64,000 bases of DNA from Roseovarius aestuariivivens (lineage in GTDB: Bacteria; Pseudomonadota; Alphaproteobacteria; Rhodobacterales; Rhodobacteraceae): the NCBI RefSeq assembly GCF_004761875.1, contig NZ_SJEY01000010.1, positions 62,001-126,000 of the forward strand, in the 5' to 3' direction. A program made the position numbers and the translations under genes. This document shows, piece by piece, positions 55,549 through 64,000 of the stretch (position 1 is the stretch's first letter; the number at the start of each line of letters is the position of its first letter). The notes below the pieces were generated by a model. It searched no databases, had not been told where the DNA came from, and saw only the letters and a program-made list of their open reading frames with translations.

Positions 55549-56373
55549 ATGACCAGTGATTTGCCCCAAGCACCGCCACAATTCTTCGGCAGCGAAGCAC
55601 AGCAGCGGATGCAGGCCATCGCGCACGATTTATGGCCCCTGCTCAACAGCAGCCCGGCCTATGGCTACGAAGGAAGAATGGTCGGCATCGATGGCGCCAC
55701 GGTCGCCGACCAAGAGGCCGTCGCGGCGCTGGCCCGGATTCAGGGCGCGACGGTGTGCCATTACACGCCCTTGGTGCAGGAAACGGCGCTGGGCCGCGCC
55801 TTTGCTCAGGGTGGCCTCGTGACGGATCGCTGGGATCAGTTCATGGGTGGCGCAGATTGCTGGCAGCGCTGTGCGGCCTTCGTGGCCGGCTTTCACATGC
55901 CGCGCGGCTATACGCTCAACCGGGTCGGGGCCGACACGCCGGCGCGCACGCTTGCGGCGTTGGCCGAAACGGCGCTGGGCTGCGGGGTCCTGCCGCCCGC
56001 CCTGCCGGTGCTCAGCGGGCAGCGCTTGAATGCGGTCTGTTACTTCCTGCAGGCGCCTGATGGCGGCGTCGCGGCCTGCGCGGGCGCGGTGATGCGCAAC
56101 CATCCCGACAGCCCATTCGCCCGCGCGTCTTGGTGGGGCATGCTCGCCACGCGCCAACAGGACCGCGGCCATGCTCTGTCGCTCTATCTCGGAGCACGCG
56201 CGGCCCTGCATATGCAAGAGGTGTTCGGGGCGACCTCGGTCTATACCGGGGTGCGCCATGACAACGCGGCGTCGCGCCATGTCTGCAAAAAGCTAGGCGT
56301 GACCGAAAGCGACTATGCCTGCCTGGCTATTCTCGATCCGGGCTTTTTCGGCGCGGGCGGCTACACGAAGTAG
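55549..56373 (+). CDS. GNAT family N-acetyltransferase-like protein
   Basis: A 274-residue protein. The C-terminal half matches the GNAT order: a beta strand 'GGVAACAGAVMRN', then 'WGMLATRQQDRGHALSLYL' in place of the acetyl-CoA loop, and 'ATSVYTGVRHDNAASRHVCK' at the end. The first 150 residues contain an extra module around 'YTLNRVGADTPARTLAAL'. Substrate unknown. The 175 bp before it are AT-rich for this genome and include 'TTGAAATATTTC', suggesting a promoter. Confidence 0.7.
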   Translation: MTSDLPQAPPQFFGSEAQQRMQAIAHDLWPLLNSSPAYGYEGRMVGIDGATVADQEAVAALARIQGATVCHYTPLVQETALGRAFAQGGLVTDRWDQFMGGADCWQRCAAFVAGFHMPRGYTLNRVGADTPARTLAALAETALGCGVLPPALPVLSGQRLNAVCYFLQAPDGGVAACAGAVMRNHPDSPFARASWWGMLATRQQDRGHALSLYLGARAALHMQEVFGATSVYTGVRHDNAASRHVCKKLGVTESDYACLAILDPGFFGAGGYTK

Positions 56374-56434
56374 ACCCGCGGACAAGGTCTACTGTCACAC
56401 ATCGACCACGCCGCCGCGCGTTCTGCCGGGGCGG

Positions 56435-56998
56435 TCAGCCTTCCGCGCCGTCTTCGATCATTGCGCGGATGATCGCCTTGGCGCTGTCGGAATTCCAGAC
56501 CGCGTCGCCCTGTAGGCGCGCGACCTCTCTGCCCTCGCGGTCCACGAGGATCGTCACCGGCAGGCCCAGCACGCCCATGGCGCGCGACAGGGTCATCGGA
56601 CGGTCGATATGCAGCGGAAGGTCGGTCACGCCGATCTCTTCGAAGAACTTTTCCATCGCGGGGCGCGCGTTGCGGCCGACGGCGATGGTGACAACCTCGA
56701 AATCCTCGCCACCGAACTCGTCCTGTAGCTCGGCCAGCATCGGCATCTCCTTGCGGCAGGGCGCGCACCAGGTCGCCCAGAAATTCACCAGCGTGACCTT
56801 GCCCTTGTAGTCGGTCAGCCGCGCCTCGGCGCCTTCGCCGGTGGTGAAAGTCTCCTCCGAGACCGGCATCGGATCACCATGCACGACCAGCTTTTTCATA
56901 TCGCCCTCGCGCAGCCCGGCAAGGTCGGACCCCGCCAAAGCCGCGTTTGCACCAAAGGCCAGCGCCGTATAAAGGACGGTGACGAACAAGGTTTTCAC
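56435..56998 (-). CDS. TlpA-like thiol:disulfide oxidoreductase
   Basis: A 187-residue secreted thioredoxin-fold protein. GTG 56998, with GGGAGG four bases before it, starts a signal peptide ([20 protein letters not shown]). The active site is '[14 protein letters not shown]' (CxxC) and the cis-Pro motif is '[10 protein letters not shown]'. It probably keeps periplasmic cysteines reduced, as for cytochrome c maturation. The start codon is only 22 bp from that of the divergent argH. Confidence 0.85.
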   Translation of the reverse strand: MKTLFVTVLYTALAFGANAALAGSDLAGLREGDMKKLVVHGDPMPVSEETFTTGEGAEARLTDYKGKVTLVNFWATWCAPCRKEMPMLAELQDEFGGEDFEVVTIAVGRNARPAMEKFFEEIGVTDLPLHIDRPMTLSRAMGVLGLPVTILVDREGREVARLQGDAVWNSDSAKAIIRAMIEDGAEG

Positions 56999-57020
56999 AG
57001 CGCCTCCCAAGAGCTCGGAC

Positions 57021-58412
57021 ATGACAGACAAATCCTCCAACCAGATGTGGGGTGGCCGCTTCGCCGCAGGCCCCGATGCTATCATGGAAGCAATTAACGC
57101 CTCCATCGGTTTCGACAAGCGGCTCGCCGCGCAGGACATCGCGGGATCGCGCGCCCATGCCGCGATGCTCGCCGCCGCCGGTATCGTCTCTGATAAGGAT
57201 GCAGAGGCGATGAGGGAAGGCCTTCTCACGGTCTTGTCAGAGATCGAGGAGGGCCGCTTTGCGTTCTCCACCGCGCTGGAAGACATCCACATGAATGTCG
57301 AAGCGCGGCTGAAAGAGATCATCGGCGATCCGGCGGGCCGCCTGCACACCGGGCGCAGCCGGAATGACCAGGTGGCGACCGATTTCAAGCTCTGGGTCCG
57401 CGATCAGCTCGACGCGGTGGACGGCGCGCTCGTCACGCTGATGCGCGCCTGCCTCGCGCAGGCCGAGGCCGGCGCGGACTGGGTGATGCCAGGCTTCACC
57501 CACCTGCAGACCGCGCAGCCGGTGACCTGGGGCCATCACATGATGGCCTATGTCGAGATGTTCGGGCGTGACCTCGGCCGCGTGCGTGACGCGCGCAAGC
57601 GGATGAACGAATGCCCGCTGGGCGCGGCGGCGCTGGCCGGCACGTCCTTTCCCATCGACCGGCAGATGACCGCCGAGGCGCTGGGGTTCGACCGGCCCGC
57701 CGCCAACAGCCTCGATGCGGTCAGCGACCGCGATTTCGCGCTCGAGTTCCTGGGCGCGGCGTCGATCTGCGCCATGCATCTCAGCCGCTTTGCCGAGGAA
57801 CTGGTGATCTGGTCCTCGGCCCAGTTCCGGTTCGTGTCACTGTCCGACCGGTTTTCCACCGGCTCCAGCATCATGCCGCAGAAGAAGAACCCCGATGCCG
57901 CCGAGCTTATCCGCGCCAAGATCGGGCGCATTTTCGGGGCCAATGTGGCGCTGATGACCGTGATGAAAGGCCTGCCGCTGGCCTATTCCAAGGACATGCA
58001 GGAGGACAAGGAACAGGTCTTCGACGCCGCCGACAACCTGATGCTGGCGCTGGCCGCTATGGACGGGATGGTAAGGGACATGACCGCCAACAAAGACAAC
58101 CTGCGCGCCGCCGCTGCCTCGGGCTTTTCCACTGCGACCGATCTGGCCGACTGGCTGGTGCGGGTGCTTGGTCTGCCCTTCCGCGAGGCGCATCACGTGA
58201 CGGGCAGTCTCGTGGCGCTGGCCGAGGGCAAAGGCTGTGATCTGCCGGACCTCAGCCTTGCGGACATGCAATCGGTCCATGGCGAAATCACCGAAGCGGT
58301 CTATGATGTCCTCGGGGTCGAGAACTCCGTCGCCTCGCGCACGAGCTACGGCGGCACTGCACCCGTCCGGGTGCGCGAACAGGTTCAACGCTGGAAGGAG
58401 ATCCTGGGATGA
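57021..58412 (+). CDS. argH: argininosuccinate lyase
   Basis: A 463-residue fumarase/aspartase-superfamily enzyme. It splits argininosuccinate to arginine and fumarate, the last step of arginine synthesis. '[18 protein letters not shown]' at the start and '[18 protein letters not shown]', the catalytic loop, are decisive. ATG 57021 is the expected start. It is divergent from tlpA with 22 bp between start codons, so each promoter must overlap the other gene. Its stop overlaps a lipoprotein gene. Confidence 0.95.
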   Translation: MTDKSSNQMWGGRFAAGPDAIMEAINASIGFDKRLAAQDIAGSRAHAAMLAAAGIVSDKDAEAMREGLLTVLSEIEEGRFAFSTALEDIHMNVEARLKEIIGDPAGRLHTGRSRNDQVATDFKLWVRDQLDAVDGALVTLMRACLAQAEAGADWVMPGFTHLQTAQPVTWGHHMMAYVEMFGRDLGRVRDARKRMNECPLGAAALAGTSFPIDRQMTAEALGFDRPAANSLDAVSDRDFALEFLGAASICAMHLSRFAEELVIWSSAQFRFVSLSDRFSTGSSIMPQKKNPDAAELIRAKIGRIFGANVALMTVMKGLPLAYSKDMQEDKEQVFDAADNLMLALAAMDGMVRDMTANKDNLRAAAASGFSTATDLADWLVRVLGLPFREAHHVTGSLVALAEGKGCDLPDLSLADMQSVHGEITEAVYDVLGVENSVASRTSYGGTAPVRVREQVQRWKEILG

Positions 58413-58588
58413 AAAAGGGAATGATGCTTGCCGCGGTGGCGCTTCTGGCGGCCTGCGGTGTCGACGGAGAGCCTGTGCGCCCGAACTATAACGGAACGAT
58501 CAGCGCGGGCAGCGACGGCGTGCGCGCCGGCGTCGGCGCTTCGGTCATCCGTGGCAATGTAAGCGTGCATGTGGGAACCCGCCTGTGA
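58409..58588 (+). CDS. 59-residue small lipoprotein
   Basis: ATG 58409 overlaps the argH stop by 4 nt. The product has a signal ending in LLAACG (Cys18), followed by about 41 residues rich in Gly, Val and Ser with no known domain. It should be lipid-anchored in the envelope. Its stop overlaps the next gene by GTGA, making argH, this gene and the DUF2834 gene a coupled set. I recall the same argH/lipoprotein/membrane protein/lysA order from other Rhodobacterales. Confidence 0.75.
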   Translation: MKKGMMLAAVALLAACGVDGEPVRPNYNGTISAGSDGVRAGVGASVIRGNVSVHVGTRL

Positions 58589-58884
58589 AGTGGATCTTTC
58601 TCGCGCTGGCCGTCTGGGGCGCCATCCACCCGATGGCCTATTTCCTGCAATGGTTCGGCGAGAACGAGGGCGGCCTGATGGGTATGGTCGATGCCTGGCA
58701 TGCCAATCCGGCCACTTCGGGGCTGGTCTGGGATCTCACGATCGCTGCCGTGGCGCTGACCGTGTGGGTGATTTACGAGGCATTGCAGCGGCGCGACTGG
58801 CTGCGCCTGCTGGCGATCCCAGCGACCTTCTGCATCGGGGTCAGCTGCGGGCTGCCGCTCTATCTTTTCCTGCGGATGCGCTGA
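58585..58884 (+). CDS. DUF2834-like small membrane protein
   Basis: A 99-residue protein starting with GTG that overlaps the lipoprotein stop. It has three helices (about 1-24, 45-66 and 73-95) and 'FGENEGGLMGMVDAWHANP' in the first loop, which resembles the DUF2834 family of unknown function. The gene lies between the lipoprotein and lysA and is conserved in position rather than in known role. Confidence 0.72.
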   Translation: MKWIFLALAVWGAIHPMAYFLQWFGENEGGLMGMVDAWHANPATSGLVWDLTIAAVALTVWVIYEALQRRDWLRLLAIPATFCIGVSCGLPLYLFLRMR

Positions 58885-58998
58885 CCGCGACCGCAGGACC
58901 GGAGGTTTTTTCCAAGAAGAAGCGAGGCGCGGGCGCGCCCGGAATTGCAAACCCGCGCGCCCGTGATATGAGGCGCGTCAAGCAAGGGGCGCGAGCGC

Positions 58999-60264
58999 AT
59001 GGATCATTTTCTTTATCGTGATGGCGAGCTTTATGCCGAGGATGTGGCCGTGGCCGAGATCGCGGCCGAGGTGGGCACGCCCTTCTACTGCTATTCCACC
59101 GCCACGCTGACCCGGCATTTCCGGTTATTTGACGAGGCGCTGGGCGACATGCCCCATCTTGTCTGCTACGCCATGAAGGCCGCCAGCAACCAGGCGATCC
59201 TGCGCACGCTGGCAGGTCTTGGCGCGGGGATGGACGTGGTCTCGGGCGGCGAATACGCGCGCGCCAAAGCGGCGGGTGTGCCGGGCGACAAGATCGTCTT
59301 TTCCGGTGTGGGCAAGACGCGGGAAGAGATGCGCCTCGCCCTTGAAGGCGGCATCCGGCAGTTCAACGTGGAAAGCGAGCCCGAGATGGAGGCGCTCTCG
59401 GAGGTCGCCACGTCCCTTGGCGTCACCGCGCCCATCACCGTGCGCGTCAACCCGGACGTGGACGCCAAGACTCACGCCAAGATCGCCACCGGCAAAAGCG
59501 AGAACAAGTTCGGCATTCCGATTTCCCGCGCCCGCGCCGTCTATGCTCATGCCGCCGCGCTGCCGGGGATCGAGGTGATCGGTATCGACGTGCATATCGG
59601 CAGCCAACTGACCGAGTTGCAACCGTTCCGCGACGCGTACAGGAAAGTGGCCGAACTGACCGAGACCCTGCGCGCCGACGGGCACGAGATCACGCGGCTC
59701 GATCTCGGCGGGGGTCTGGGCATTCCGTACACTCGCTCGAACGAGGCGCCCCCGCTGCCCACCGATTACGGCGCCATGATCCGCGAGGAACTGGGCCATC
59801 TGGGCTGCGAGATCGAGATCGAGCCGGGCCGGCTTGTCGCGGGCAATGCGGGCATCCTCGTGTGCCGGGTGATTTACGTGAAATCGGGCGAGGGGCGCGA
59901 ATTCCTCATTCTCGACGGCGCGATGAACGATCTCATCCGCCCGGCCATGTACGATGCCCATCACGACATCGTGCCCGTCCTCGAACCTGAACCCGGCGCC
60001 GACCAGCGCCCGTTCGACATCGTCGGGCCGGTGTGCGAATCGGGCGATACCTTTGCCAAGGCGCGGATGATGCCGCCCCTGTCAGAGGGCGAACTCGTGG
60101 CCTTTCGCAGCGCCGGCGCCTATGGCGCGGTCATGTCGAGCGAGTACAACACGCGGCCCCTCGTGCCCGAGGTGCTAGTGCACGGGCATCAATTCGCCGT
60201 CATTCGCCCGCGTCCGACCTTTGACGAGATGATAAATCGCGATACCATCCCAGAATGGTTGTGA
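58999..60264 (+). CDS. lysA: diaminopimelate decarboxylase
   Basis: A 421-residue PLP enzyme (fold III). It converts meso-diaminopimelate to lysine. The PLP lysine is in 'VCYAMKAASNQAIL', the glycine loop is 'LDLGGGLGIPY', 'EPGRLVAGNAG' binds phosphate, and 'GPVCESGDTFA' carries the catalytic Cys. The frame ends just 36 bp before the TIGR02302 gene. It complements the catabolic saccharopine enzyme at the left edge. Confidence 0.96.
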   Translation: MDHFLYRDGELYAEDVAVAEIAAEVGTPFYCYSTATLTRHFRLFDEALGDMPHLVCYAMKAASNQAILRTLAGLGAGMDVVSGGEYARAKAAGVPGDKIVFSGVGKTREEMRLALEGGIRQFNVESEPEMEALSEVATSLGVTAPITVRVNPDVDAKTHAKIATGKSENKFGIPISRARAVYAHAAALPGIEVIGIDVHIGSQLTELQPFRDAYRKVAELTETLRADGHEITRLDLGGGLGIPYTRSNEAPPLPTDYGAMIREELGHLGCEIEIEPGRLVAGNAGILVCRVIYVKSGEGREFLILDGAMNDLIRPAMYDAHHDIVPVLEPEPGADQRPFDIVGPVCESGDTFAKARMMPPLSEGELVAFRSAGAYGAVMSSEYNTRPLVPEVLVHGHQFAVIRPRPTFDEMINRDTIPEWL

Positions 60265-60300
60265 CGCCGGTTGCGTCGTGATCCGAATGGAAAGGGACGC

Positions 60301-62940
60301 ATGGCGCGCGAGCAGTCTCCTCTGACCCCGATACTCACCCGGCTGCGCAGGCCGCTTTATCTGACATGGGCCGGCCTGATCGCCGAGCGCGTGGTGCAGG
60401 CCTTTTGGCCGCTCTGGACGCTTCTGATCGCTGTGGCGGGCCTGTTCATGCTGGGCCTGCAGGACATGGCCCCGGTCGAGGTGGTCTGGGTGACGGGCCT
60501 TGCCGCGATTGCCGCCGCGGTCGTGTTTGCCATCCGCGGCCTGCGCCGCTTTGCCTGGCCGCGCCGGGACGAGGCGATCGACCGGATGGACGCCGTCCTA
60601 CCCGGGCATCCGCTGGCCGCGCTCGCCGACCGCCAGGCCATCGGCGGGGGTGATTCCGGGTCCAAGGCGCTCTGGCAGGCGCATATCGACCGCATGACCG
60701 AGCGCGCCAAATCCGCGCAGGTGGTCGAGCCCGACCTGCGCCTGTCGCGCCGCGATCCCTTCGGCCTGCGCTACGTGGCGCTTCTCGGGCTTGTGGTGGC
60801 GCTGCTTTTCGGCTCCGTGTGGCGCGCCGGCAGCGTGACGCAAACCCTGCCCGGCGGCGGCGCCGCGCTGGCCAGCGGCCCGGCCTGGGAAGGCTGGATC
60901 GAGCCGCCCGCTTATACCGGCCTGCCAAGCCTCTATCTCAACGATCAGTCCGACACTTTCCGCGCGCCCGAGGGCAGCCGCGTTACCATTCGCCTTTATG
61001 GCGAGGTCGGACAGCTTTCTGTGGCTGAAACCGTCTCGGGCCGGACCGAAGACGTCGGCGCGGCCACCGACAGCGAGCAGGCCTTCGAGATCGCCACCTC
61101 CGGCAGCTTGCGCATCGACGGGCCCGGCGGCGCGGCCTGGACGGTCGAGGCCACGCCAGACGCAGCCCCCGCCGTGGCCGTGACCGAAGGCGCGCTTGAC
61201 GTCACCTTCGACGGTCAGATGAGCCAGCCGTTCGAAGCCCGCGACGATTACGCCGTCGAAAGCGGCACCGCCACCTTCGTCCTGGACATGGATCGGCTAG
61301 ACAGGCGCTATGGCCTTGCCGTCGCACCCGACCCGCGTGAGCCGATCACGCTCGATCTGCCGATGCCGATCACCGGCGGGCGCGACGCCTTCGCCGAAAG
61401 CCTGATCGAGAACCTGTCGCAACACGCCTGGGCGCATCTGCCGGTCACCCTGACGATGTCCGTCACCGATGCGCAGGGCCAGGTCGGGGCCAGCGCACCG
61501 GTCGAAATGGATCTGCCCGCGCGCAAGTTCTTCGATCCGCTTGCCGCCGCCGTGATTGAACAGCGTCGGGATCTGCTTTGGGCCAAGGCCAACGCGCCGC
61601 GCATCGCCCAGCTTCTGCGCGCCATCTCCTATGAACCCGAACCGGGGCTTTTCCGCTCGGAAACCGCCTATCTGCGGCTGCGGGTGATCCTGCGCCGTCT
61701 CGAAACGCTCGCGCTTAACGGTGGTGGGCTGACCGACGAGGCGCGCGACGAGATCGCGCAGGCGCTCTGGGATCTCGCGATCCTGCTTGAGGACGGCGAT
61801 ATCGGCGACGCGCTCGAACGCATGCGCGCGGCGCAGGAACGCCTGAGCGAGGCGATGAAGAACGGCGCCAGCGAAGAGGAAATCGCCCGCCTGATGCAGG
61901 AACTGCGCGACGCCACGCAGGATTACCTGCGCCAGAAATCCATGCAGGCGCAGCGCGAGGGCGAGCAGAACGGCAATCAGCAGATGTCCGAAAACATGCA
62001 GATGATGAATCAGCAGGATCTGCAGGAAATGATGGACCGCATCCAGGAACTGATGGAACAGGGCCGCTTTGCCGAGGCGCAGCAGGCGCTGGAGGAATTC
62101 CAGCAGATGATGGAGAACATGCAGGTCACCCAGGGCCAGGGGCAGGGCGGCCAGTCGCCCGGCGAACAGGCCATGGAAGGGCTGGCCGAAACCCTCCGCG
62201 ATCAGCAGGGTCTGTCGGATGAGGCCTTCCGCGATCTGCAGGAACAGTACAATCCAGGCGCGCAGGCCGGAGAGAACCAGGGCAACCGGGGCCGCAACGG
62301 CGGTCAGGGCCAGGGTCAGAGCCACGAGGGCCAGAACGGGCAGGGGCAGGGCCAGCAGCCCGGCCAGCAACCGGGCCAGGGTAACCAGCAGGCCGAGGGT
62401 CAGGGTCAGGGCGGACAGGGTCAGCAAGGCCAGCCCGGCGATATGGCCGGCGATCTGGCCGGCCGGCAAGAGGCGCTGCGCCGCGAGCTGGAGCGTCAGC
62501 GCAACAACCTGCCCGGCGTGGGCGGCGAGGCCGGAGAGGCGGCGCGCGAGGCGCTCGACCGGGCCGGGCGCGCGATGGAAGGCGCCGAAGAGGCGCTGCG
62601 TTCGGACGATCTGGCCGAGGCCATCGACCAGCAATCCGAGGCGATGGAGGCGCTCCGCGAGGGCATGCGCAATCTCGGCGAAGCGCTGGCCGAGAACGGC
62701 CAGCAGCAGGGCAGCGGACAAGGCCAGGCTCAGGGTCAGGCGCCCGGACAGTTCGGCGAACAGGACCCGCTCGGACGGTCGCAGCGCGGGCTGGCCGGCG
62801 ACCGGGGCGAGTTCAACCAGCGCGAGGATATCTACCGCCGCGCCGGCGAATTGCTGGACGAGATCCGCCGCCGCTCGGGCGAAACCGACCGCCCCGAGAT
62901 CGAGCTCGACTACCTGCGCCGCCTGCTCGACCGGTTCTGA
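60301..62940 (+). CDS. TIGR02302-type large membrane protein with Gln/Gly-rich region
   Basis: An 879-residue protein matching the alphaproteobacterial TIGR02302 layout. Two helices near residues 24-70 and one near 155-175 anchor it; a beta-rich periplasmic domain (about 190-410) and a long charged helical region follow. From about residue 660 to 725 it is a Gln/Gly/Asn repeat stretch, then a final helical domain. Function is unknown. It follows lysA and ends the operon. ATG 60301 follows GGAAAGGGACGC. An earlier in-frame GTG (60271) seems less likely. Confidence 0.85.
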   Translation: MAREQSPLTPILTRLRRPLYLTWAGLIAERVVQAFWPLWTLLIAVAGLFMLGLQDMAPVEVVWVTGLAAIAAAVVFAIRGLRRFAWPRRDEAIDRMDAVLPGHPLAALADRQAIGGGDSGSKALWQAHIDRMTERAKSAQVVEPDLRLSRRDPFGLRYVALLGLVVALLFGSVWRAGSVTQTLPGGGAALASGPAWEGWIEPPAYTGLPSLYLNDQSDTFRAPEGSRVTIRLYGEVGQLSVAETVSGRTEDVGAATDSEQAFEIATSGSLRIDGPGGAAWTVEATPDAAPAVAVTEGALDVTFDGQMSQPFEARDDYAVESGTATFVLDMDRLDRRYGLAVAPDPREPITLDLPMPITGGRDAFAESLIENLSQHAWAHLPVTLTMSVTDAQGQVGASAPVEMDLPARKFFDPLAAAVIEQRRDLLWAKANAPRIAQLLRAISYEPEPGLFRSETAYLRLRVILRRLETLALNGGGLTDEARDEIAQALWDLAILLEDGDIGDALERMRAAQERLSEAMKNGASEEEIARLMQELRDATQDYLRQKSMQAQREGEQNGNQQMSENMQMMNQQDLQEMMDRIQELMEQGRFAEAQQALEEFQQMMENMQVTQGQGQGGQSPGEQAMEGLAETLRDQQGLSDEAFRDLQEQYNPGAQAGENQGNRGRNGGQGQGQSHEGQNGQGQGQQPGQQPGQGNQQAEGQGQGGQGQQGQPGDMAGDLAGRQEALRRELERQRNNLPGVGGEAGEAAREALDRAGRAMEGAEEALRSDDLAEAIDQQSEAMEALREGMRNLGEALAENGQQQGSGQGQAQGQAPGQFGEQDPLGRSQRGLAGDRGEFNQREDIYRRAGELLDEIRRRSGETDRPEIELDYLRRLLDRF
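62305..62440 (+). repeat. CAGGGC/CAGGGT short tandem repeat inside the TIGR02302 gene
   Basis: A run of imperfect GGN-CAG units encodes alternating Gly-Gln. Such tracts can change length by slippage; within the gene they form an unstructured linker. Confidence 0.6.
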
Positions 62941-63133
62941 CGGCGTCCATCGCCCGCTCCGGCGTTTGACGTCTTTTTCGGCAGGGCGTGAAAACCCGCG
63001 TCCAAGTCAGACAATCGTGCCTTTCAGATCCGGCAAGTCGCCCCAAGCACCCTGTCCGAAAAACAGGAACGCGCGCGGGAGCGTTGGATCCAAAGCTTAT
63101 CCTCCGATTGAGTGACCATTCATCCGGTTTGTG

Positions 63134-63151
63134 TTAATACTAAAGTATTAA
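63134..63151. promoter_or_regulatory. AT-rich palindrome ahead of small gene
   Basis: TTAATAC-TAAA-GTATTAA, a perfect 7-bp inverted repeat with a 4-nt centre, ends 13 bp before ATG 63165 and just ahead of the GGAGG. In this GC-rich sequence it stands out and may be an operator or -10 element. Confidence 0.5.
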
Positions 63152-63164
63152 TTTGGAGGCGAAA

Positions 63165-63368
63165 ATGATTGAACTTATTTTTATGACTTGCCTTGTTTCC
63201 GACCCGTCGAAATGCCGCGAACAAGAATTGATCTACTACGACATATCCATGATGACCTGCATGATGAAAGCTCAGCCGATGCTCGCACACTGGGCGACGG
63301 CCAATCCGGGCTGGCGGATCGACTCATGGCGTTGCGGCATGGTCAGGTCGGCCGACTCCGAAGCATAG
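63165..63368 (+). CDS. 67-residue cysteine-containing small protein
   Basis: ATG 63165 follows GGAGG six bases upstream. The product (MIELIFMTCLVSDPSKCREQ start) has four cysteines, at 9, 17, 32 and 56, and 'HWATANPGWRIDSWRCG' near the end. I recall short Rhodobacterales proteins of similar layout, so I take it as real. Function unknown. The leader is AT-rich with a palindrome. It is preceded by 224 bp with no other gene. Confidence 0.62.
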   Translation: MIELIFMTCLVSDPSKCREQELIYYDISMMTCMMKAQPMLAHWATANPGWRIDSWRCGMVRSADSEA

Positions 63369-63395
63369 GCGCAGTAACCGGCGGACGGTGCGCCC

Positions 63396-64000
63396 TTACT
63401 GAACCTCGCCCTCGCCAAGCGCACCGGCGAGGTTCTCGACCATCTCGGCCAGGGCCATGCGCCCGGAATTGACCAGATCGACATATCCCGCCAGCGGCCC
63501 GGTCAGCGCGGGCACAGACTCGGCCAGCCGCGGCGCAAAGGCGTAAAGCAAAAGCGCAAGGACCGAGGCCACGATCGCGATCCGAAATCCCCGCCGGAAT
63601 CCGGTCTTCTCGGGCGGCTCAATCTGGGCATCCGCGTCCTGCGCGGCGGCGCGGCTCTTCTCCGCCTCCACCCGCTCGGGACCGAGGGAAGAATTGATCT
63701 CTTCGATATCCGGCAGCAGGTTGCGGCGCGACGCCGGATCGATATCGTCGTCCTCTGCATCGGGGTCGGTATCGGGCAGACCGCGCAGCCGCGCCATACG
63801 CGCGCGCGCTTCCTGATTGCGGCGCTCGGCCTCGCTCTCGCCCGCGTCGATCCCCAGTTCCTGCTGGGTTTCCACGCCGCCGCGCATCTCCGACTGACGC
63901 GCCTGTTCCTCGCGCTCGGCCTCTTCGCGCAGCAGATCACGGATCGACGGATCAAGCTCGCGCCGCGCGGGCGCAGCGCTCTCTGCGGTGTCGTCCATGG
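63396..64000 (-). CDS. membrane-anchored coiled-coil protein, N-terminus may lie outside
   Basis: At least 200 residues are visible: a highly charged Glu/Arg/Ala-rich region (about 12-75), an acidic segment, one helix at about 137-157, and a short tail. The first ATG in the window is at 63998, but the frame may continue beyond the right edge. Comparable Rhodobacterales proteins have an N-terminal MJ0042-type zinc ribbon before 'LDPSIRDLLREEAEREEQAR', which would then be missing here. Function unknown. Confidence 0.68.
   Translation of the reverse strand, partial: MDDTAESAAPARRELDPSIRDLLREEAEREEQARQSEMRGGVETQQELGIDAGESEAERRNQEARARMARLRGLPDTDPDAEDDDIDPASRRNLLPDIEEINSSLGPERVEAEKSRAAAQDADAQIEPPEKTGFRRGFRIAIVASVLALLLYAFAPRLAESVPALTGPLAGYVDLVNSGRMALAEMVENLAGALGEGEVQ

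Overview
The window is a compact, GC-rich bacterial chromosome segment that reads as Rhodobacterales (Roseobacter/Paracoccaceae, Alphaproteobacteria). The evidence is the gene content: a bztABCD amino-acid importer, an FYDLN acid-domain protein, an ATP12 chaperone, a TIGR02302-type protein, a taurine-pyruvate aminotransferase divergent from tauABC, and a yidC-MOSC-engB-argB block. Short 4-nt start/stop overlaps are common. I see no phage, insertion sequence, integrase, CRISPR array or toxin-antitoxin locus. Most of the window is core metabolism and housekeeping. No previously undescribed system stands out; the items worth a second look are local.

Layout. 1-3.3 kb: a 3'-truncated saccharopine dehydrogenase-like gene, a histidine phosphatase, a small ferredoxin, a 52-residue membrane protein and an OmpA-type lipoprotein ending in a strong terminator. 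3.3-8.3 kb: taurine uptake and catabolism, with tpa divergent from tauABC; TauC has an unusually long extracytoplasmic insert. 8.4-15.7 kb: a LysE exporter, a racemase-like protein, accA, a coupled DUF4149/UbiG-like/membrane methyltransferase trio, a CPA2 antiporter, a GntR regulator, a YgjP-like metallohydrolase and the FYDLN protein. 15.8-17.0 kb: tRNA-Ala(GGC), a gene-poor stretch with a TetR gene of doubtful C-terminus, and tRNA-Arg(CCT). 17.1-21.7 kb: an unrecognised secreted pair, a LacI regulator, a beta-hydroxyacid dehydrogenase and an RTX calcium-binding protein.

21.9-27.8 kb: rpsO, a GNAT-like gene, pnp, a possible small RNA, Lrp divergent from alanine dehydrogenase, and mscL. 28-36.7 kb: hyuAB (hydantoinase/oxoprolinase), a family-2 glycosyltransferase, glmM, and an overlapping M24/M20 hydrolase pair. 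36.7-41.5 kb: a 42-residue basic protein, glycerate 2-kinase, then crcB, a pseudouridine synthase, a HAD phosphatase and ATP12 as one overlapping operon. 41.8-46.3 kb: bztABCD. 46.3-55.4 kb, nearly all minus strand: histone deacetylase-like protein, SixA, an Fe-S protein, argB, engB, a MOSC protein, yidC, an EAL protein and ttcA. 55.5-64 kb: a GNAT protein, tlpA divergent from argH, a small lipoprotein, a DUF2834 protein, lysA, the TIGR02302 protein, a small AT-led gene and a membrane protein cut by the right edge.

Together these genes cover taurine and amino-acid uptake (tauABC, bztABCD), amino-acid turnover (tpa, ald/lrp, hyuAB, M20/M24 enzymes, argB, argH, lysA, a possible lysine catabolic enzyme), RNA and translation functions (pnp, rpsO, ttcA, RluC-type synthase, engB) and envelope biogenesis (yidC, glmM, OmpA lipoprotein). 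Two ABC importers share a design: a GC-rich hairpin without a U-tract lies directly after the binding-protein gene, which would raise that protein's level over the membrane components.
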